From Diplosphaera chodatii (taxonomy: Eukaryota > Chlorophyta > Trebouxiophyceae > Prasiolales > Stichococcaceae): a DNA stretch of 64,000 nucleotides. Below, piece after piece: positions 61,433-64,000 of the stretch. Location of the stretch: NCBI GenBank assembly GCA_032358165.1, contig JAALGY010000010.1, positions 1,116,001 to 1,180,000 on the forward strand, in the 5' to 3' direction. The notes under the pieces are model-generated. The model did no database searches. It was not told the origin of the DNA and saw only the letters and a list, made by a program, of their open reading frames with translations. A program made the position numbers and the translations under genes. The first letter of the stretch is position 1; every line of letters starts with the position of its first letter.

Positions 61433-62543
61433 CTGCGCACAGTGTGCTGCACCAATGCTAATATTGTTGCTGGCACAATGAGAATTGGTGAGTTGGCTAC
61501 ACTTGGCTGTGCTGCTGCAGCGGTATGCGAGAGGTCACCTTTGCCGTTTGATGGCTCCCATCAGGCAAGCCAGCGTGGCGATTGTGATGCGTTTGATGAT
61601 CCCCCATCACCTGGAATGAGTGACAACAACCGATGCAGCAGAATTTGGCGTGTGGTTCTTGCAGTGCTGCTTCGATGTGCATGCAAGTCAACCCCTCACC
61701 AGCGGCCCTGATCAGCAGCCTCGATCCGTGGCAGGCGTTGTAGGCCGCGCCCAGCCGCAATGCAGTAGCGCCGGTGTGCACCACCTCGTAACTCACAACC
61801 GCCCACCTACCGTGGCAGCTTGCTGGAAACTGCACGCATCGAGGACACAGTGTGTTCCGCATTCTGATGCGGTGATGTGCCTCATTACATGCTTGCCTGC
61901 AGCGTACATATCATGAAGGCAAGCATGATCACTCCGCCGCGGTCTCCATGCATGCCTGCCTCAGTTTAAAAGGTCTTGGAGGACATGGTGGCGCATGTGC
62001 AGGACTTTCGAGAGAACCTGATAGCTATGTGGAGGCAGCAGCCTGACGGATATGGGGATACAGCCGGGGCCTGCTGCATTTCAGTTACGCTCGCCGCGCA
62101 GTTTGTAAGCTCAGCCCACATACACCGTCTTGCAACAGGTCTCGGTGTGCAAACCTGCACTGTTGCTCTGAATGGGGATGTGCGACGCAGATAAAGTATG
62201 AGGCTTATAGCATCGTAGGTTGGCCTGCGGGTGCAAGGGAAGCAGCAGGCAATGCTGTACTGGAAGATGGTGAGATCGCCAGCTGCAGCAGGGGTGCTAT
62301 GAAGCGCCGGGAAAAGGTTTGCAAAATTATTGCAAATGGCACTCTCTCATCAGGCAGTCAGCACTCCATTTGTCGGCCAAAGCACCCAGGGTGTCTGCTC
62401 ATGGCAACGCGGCACCTCAAGGGCGCCGTCTATGACGCTGTTCAATGCCATGAAACGTTGTTTACGCTGCGCTGCCTGAAACGTGCTCACAATCTACTGT
62501 ACACTCGAAAGATACCTCATTGGGCACTTATCTGCACTGTCTG
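61433..62543. other. Spacer between tandem F-box/LRR genes
   Basis: About 1.1 kb holding the 5' end of paralogue 1 and the 3' flank of paralogue 2. A probable missing first exon of paralogue 1 should be here. The sequence just past the paralogue-2 stop resembles the sequence past the paralogue-1 stop for only a short distance. No other gene is supported. Confidence 0.4.
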
Positions 62544-64000
62544 TCACCAGTCATCGCCCACCCAATCTTCACAAGTAAACCTGCCCCGTAGCGCTGGCTG
62601 AACTTTGCAGCGCTTGCGCAGCCACCGCTGCAGCGTGGCGGCCCAGAAGGCCGCCTCATTGCATGTGCAGTAGTCGATGTTGAGGGTTTTCAGTTGCGAC
62701 AGCCGGTGGATGGCGTTAGCACACTCCTGCGAGTCGATCAACGTGTTATGAAGGTGAAGCGTCTTCAAGCTGGTCGCGCCGCAGAGTGGGCGTCCCTGTA
62801 ATTTGGCCTTCAGCGCCTCGTCATTGGCTCCACGGATGACTCGGAGCGGTGGCCCATCAGAAACCGCCAGCGTCTGCAAGCCTGGAAGCCCGCGCAGGTC
62901 CGGCATGCTGAACAGCAGTCCGGGGATGTTGAGGATCTCAAGGTGGCTGAGGGCAGGCAGCCGCAGCAGCTCCGCAGGGAGGCAGCCGTCTGGAAGTTGG
63001 CACTTGTCCAGGCACAGGGCGTACAGTCGCCGGAGGCTATCAGCCGAGCCGGGGGTGAAGAAGGCCCCGGGCGGTGTGCCGTGCAGCTGCAGGGTGCGCA
63101 GGCTGGACATCTGGCATGGCCGCATGTCGCTGCCAGCGCTGCTGCCAAGCAGCTGTGCGTCAGCGCTGGCGCAATGCCATAGCCGCAGGTGGCGCAGCGC
63201 CGTCAGGCTGTGCACCGCTGCGATGTCCTGACTGTGCGCCACGCAGATGTCCAGTGCGCTCAGCCGGTGCACCAGCTCGGCGTGCGAAGGGGCCGAGAGC
63301 ACGCAGCCCAGTGCTGCAGGTGTGCTGCGCTGCCGCAGCCGGATGTGCGCGTGCCCGGCCGAGGCCACGAGCGAGTGCCACGTCTTGCACATGGCGTCGT
63401 GCTCTGCTGGGTCGGTGCCGCTATGCTGGAGGCAGATTGCCTGGATGCCTGCACACATGCAAGCAGCACGCTGTTGGCGACCGTGCAGCAGCGTCTTGAA
63501 GGCACGCAGTCGAAACATGCATCCCCTGGCGCACACAGCTGACAGGTGGATGGCAATCTACCTGCGAGCCGCTGCTGCAGCCATTCACAACGCCGATGAA
63601 TGTATGAGCTCGTAAGTGCCTTTGGAGCCACGAGGCTGAGCTTGCCCCATGTCTTCCGGGTGGGTGGGTTGGCCAAAATCCGATGGAAAGTTCTGCATGT
63701 CCGCTCCAGATGCTGTGTGTAACACGGGGACGGTCAATCTCATGATGGCGGTCAGGCAATATGGTGCAACTTATGCTCGACACATTGCAGCAGGCTCTTG
63801 CCAAATCTGTTCTGAGACCGACATGCTCCATTGTGCTATGCGCCATACGTGGAATGCCTCACCATTTTGTCACTCATGCTCATGAAGCTGAACACGTGTG
63901 CCCACAAGTCATCCGTCAGCGAGTCCCAGTGCAACTGCTTGCGATGGGCGCGTACAGCTGGCGGGGTGCAAATGCTTGCGATGGGCGCGTACAGCTGGCG
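62544..64000 (-). CDS. F-box/LRR protein (tandem paralogue 2), 5' end cut by window
   Basis: Same architecture as its neighbour. F-box: LHWDSLTDDLWAHVFSFM (about 63880-63940). Middle exon (about 63555-63690): CRTFRRILANPPTRKTWG, KLSLVAPK, CEWLQQRLA. Large LRR exon (62544 to about 63450): LRHLRLWH, MSSLRTLQLHGTP, LRRLYALCLDKC, LPALSHLEILNIPG, LPGLQTLAVSDGP, TSLKTLHLHNTLI and LSQLKTLNIDY, ending TCEDWVGDDW with the stop at 62544-62546. The shared C-terminus DWVGDDW and identical intron phases show recent tandem duplication. The first residues lie beyond the right edge or in the repeat at 63936-64000. Confidence 0.82.
63936..64000. repeat. 37-base direct repeat at the right window edge
   Basis: TGCTTGCGATGGGCGCGTAC, continuing to GGCG, occurs at 63936-63963 and again at 63973-64000 (period 37), directly upstream of the F-box exon of paralogue 2. 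The period is not a multiple of three, so the copies read in different frames. More units may follow outside the window. Confidence 0.85.

Overview
The window is nuclear DNA of a green alga. It is GC-rich and densely spliced (short GT-AG introns, about one every 100-400 coding bases). Putative TGTAA polyadenylation signals of the chlorophyte type lie downstream of several stop codons. The proteins belong to plant/algal families: SnRK2-like kinases with NRD in the catalytic loop, an ACHT-like thioredoxin, a telobox Myb protein and a plant-type rhodanese. TTTAGGG-type telomere words also recur. I cannot name a species. Gene intervals below run from start codon to stop codon and include introns; the exons were assembled by hand.

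Layout. 1-2992 (+): secreted RNase T2, cut by the left edge. 3403-4807 (-): plastid-type atypical thioredoxin. 5943-10317 (-): SnRK2-like kinase. 11234-16015 (-): a related pseudokinase with a long disordered tail. 17111-24750 (+): EDEM3-like GH47 mannosidase with a C-terminal PA domain. 25117-30603 (-): telomere-repeat-binding Myb protein whose Myb exon end has been copied several times. 32469-34507 (+): Gln-rich coiled-coil protein. 35539-39074 (-): second active SnRK2-like kinase. 41452-52334 (+): a very large gene with an N-terminal GAF-like domain and about 13 copies of an unrecognised 18-residue helical motif, mostly one per exon. 52992-54092 (-): rhodanese. 55556-58282 (-): plastid-targeted aldo-keto reductase. 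58960-59772 (+): LSm5. 60016-61432 and 62544-64000 (-): tandem F-box/LRR paralogues, the second cut by the right edge.

The genes do not form one pathway. The shared themes are local family expansion (three SnRK2-like genes in 33 kb, one of them catalytically dead; two F-box/LRR genes) and internal exon or microsatellite duplication (GAF-repeat gene, telobox Myb gene, end of the first kinase). The strongest candidate for something undescribed is the GAF-plus-repeat protein. Next are the pseudokinase and the decoy Myb exon ends.
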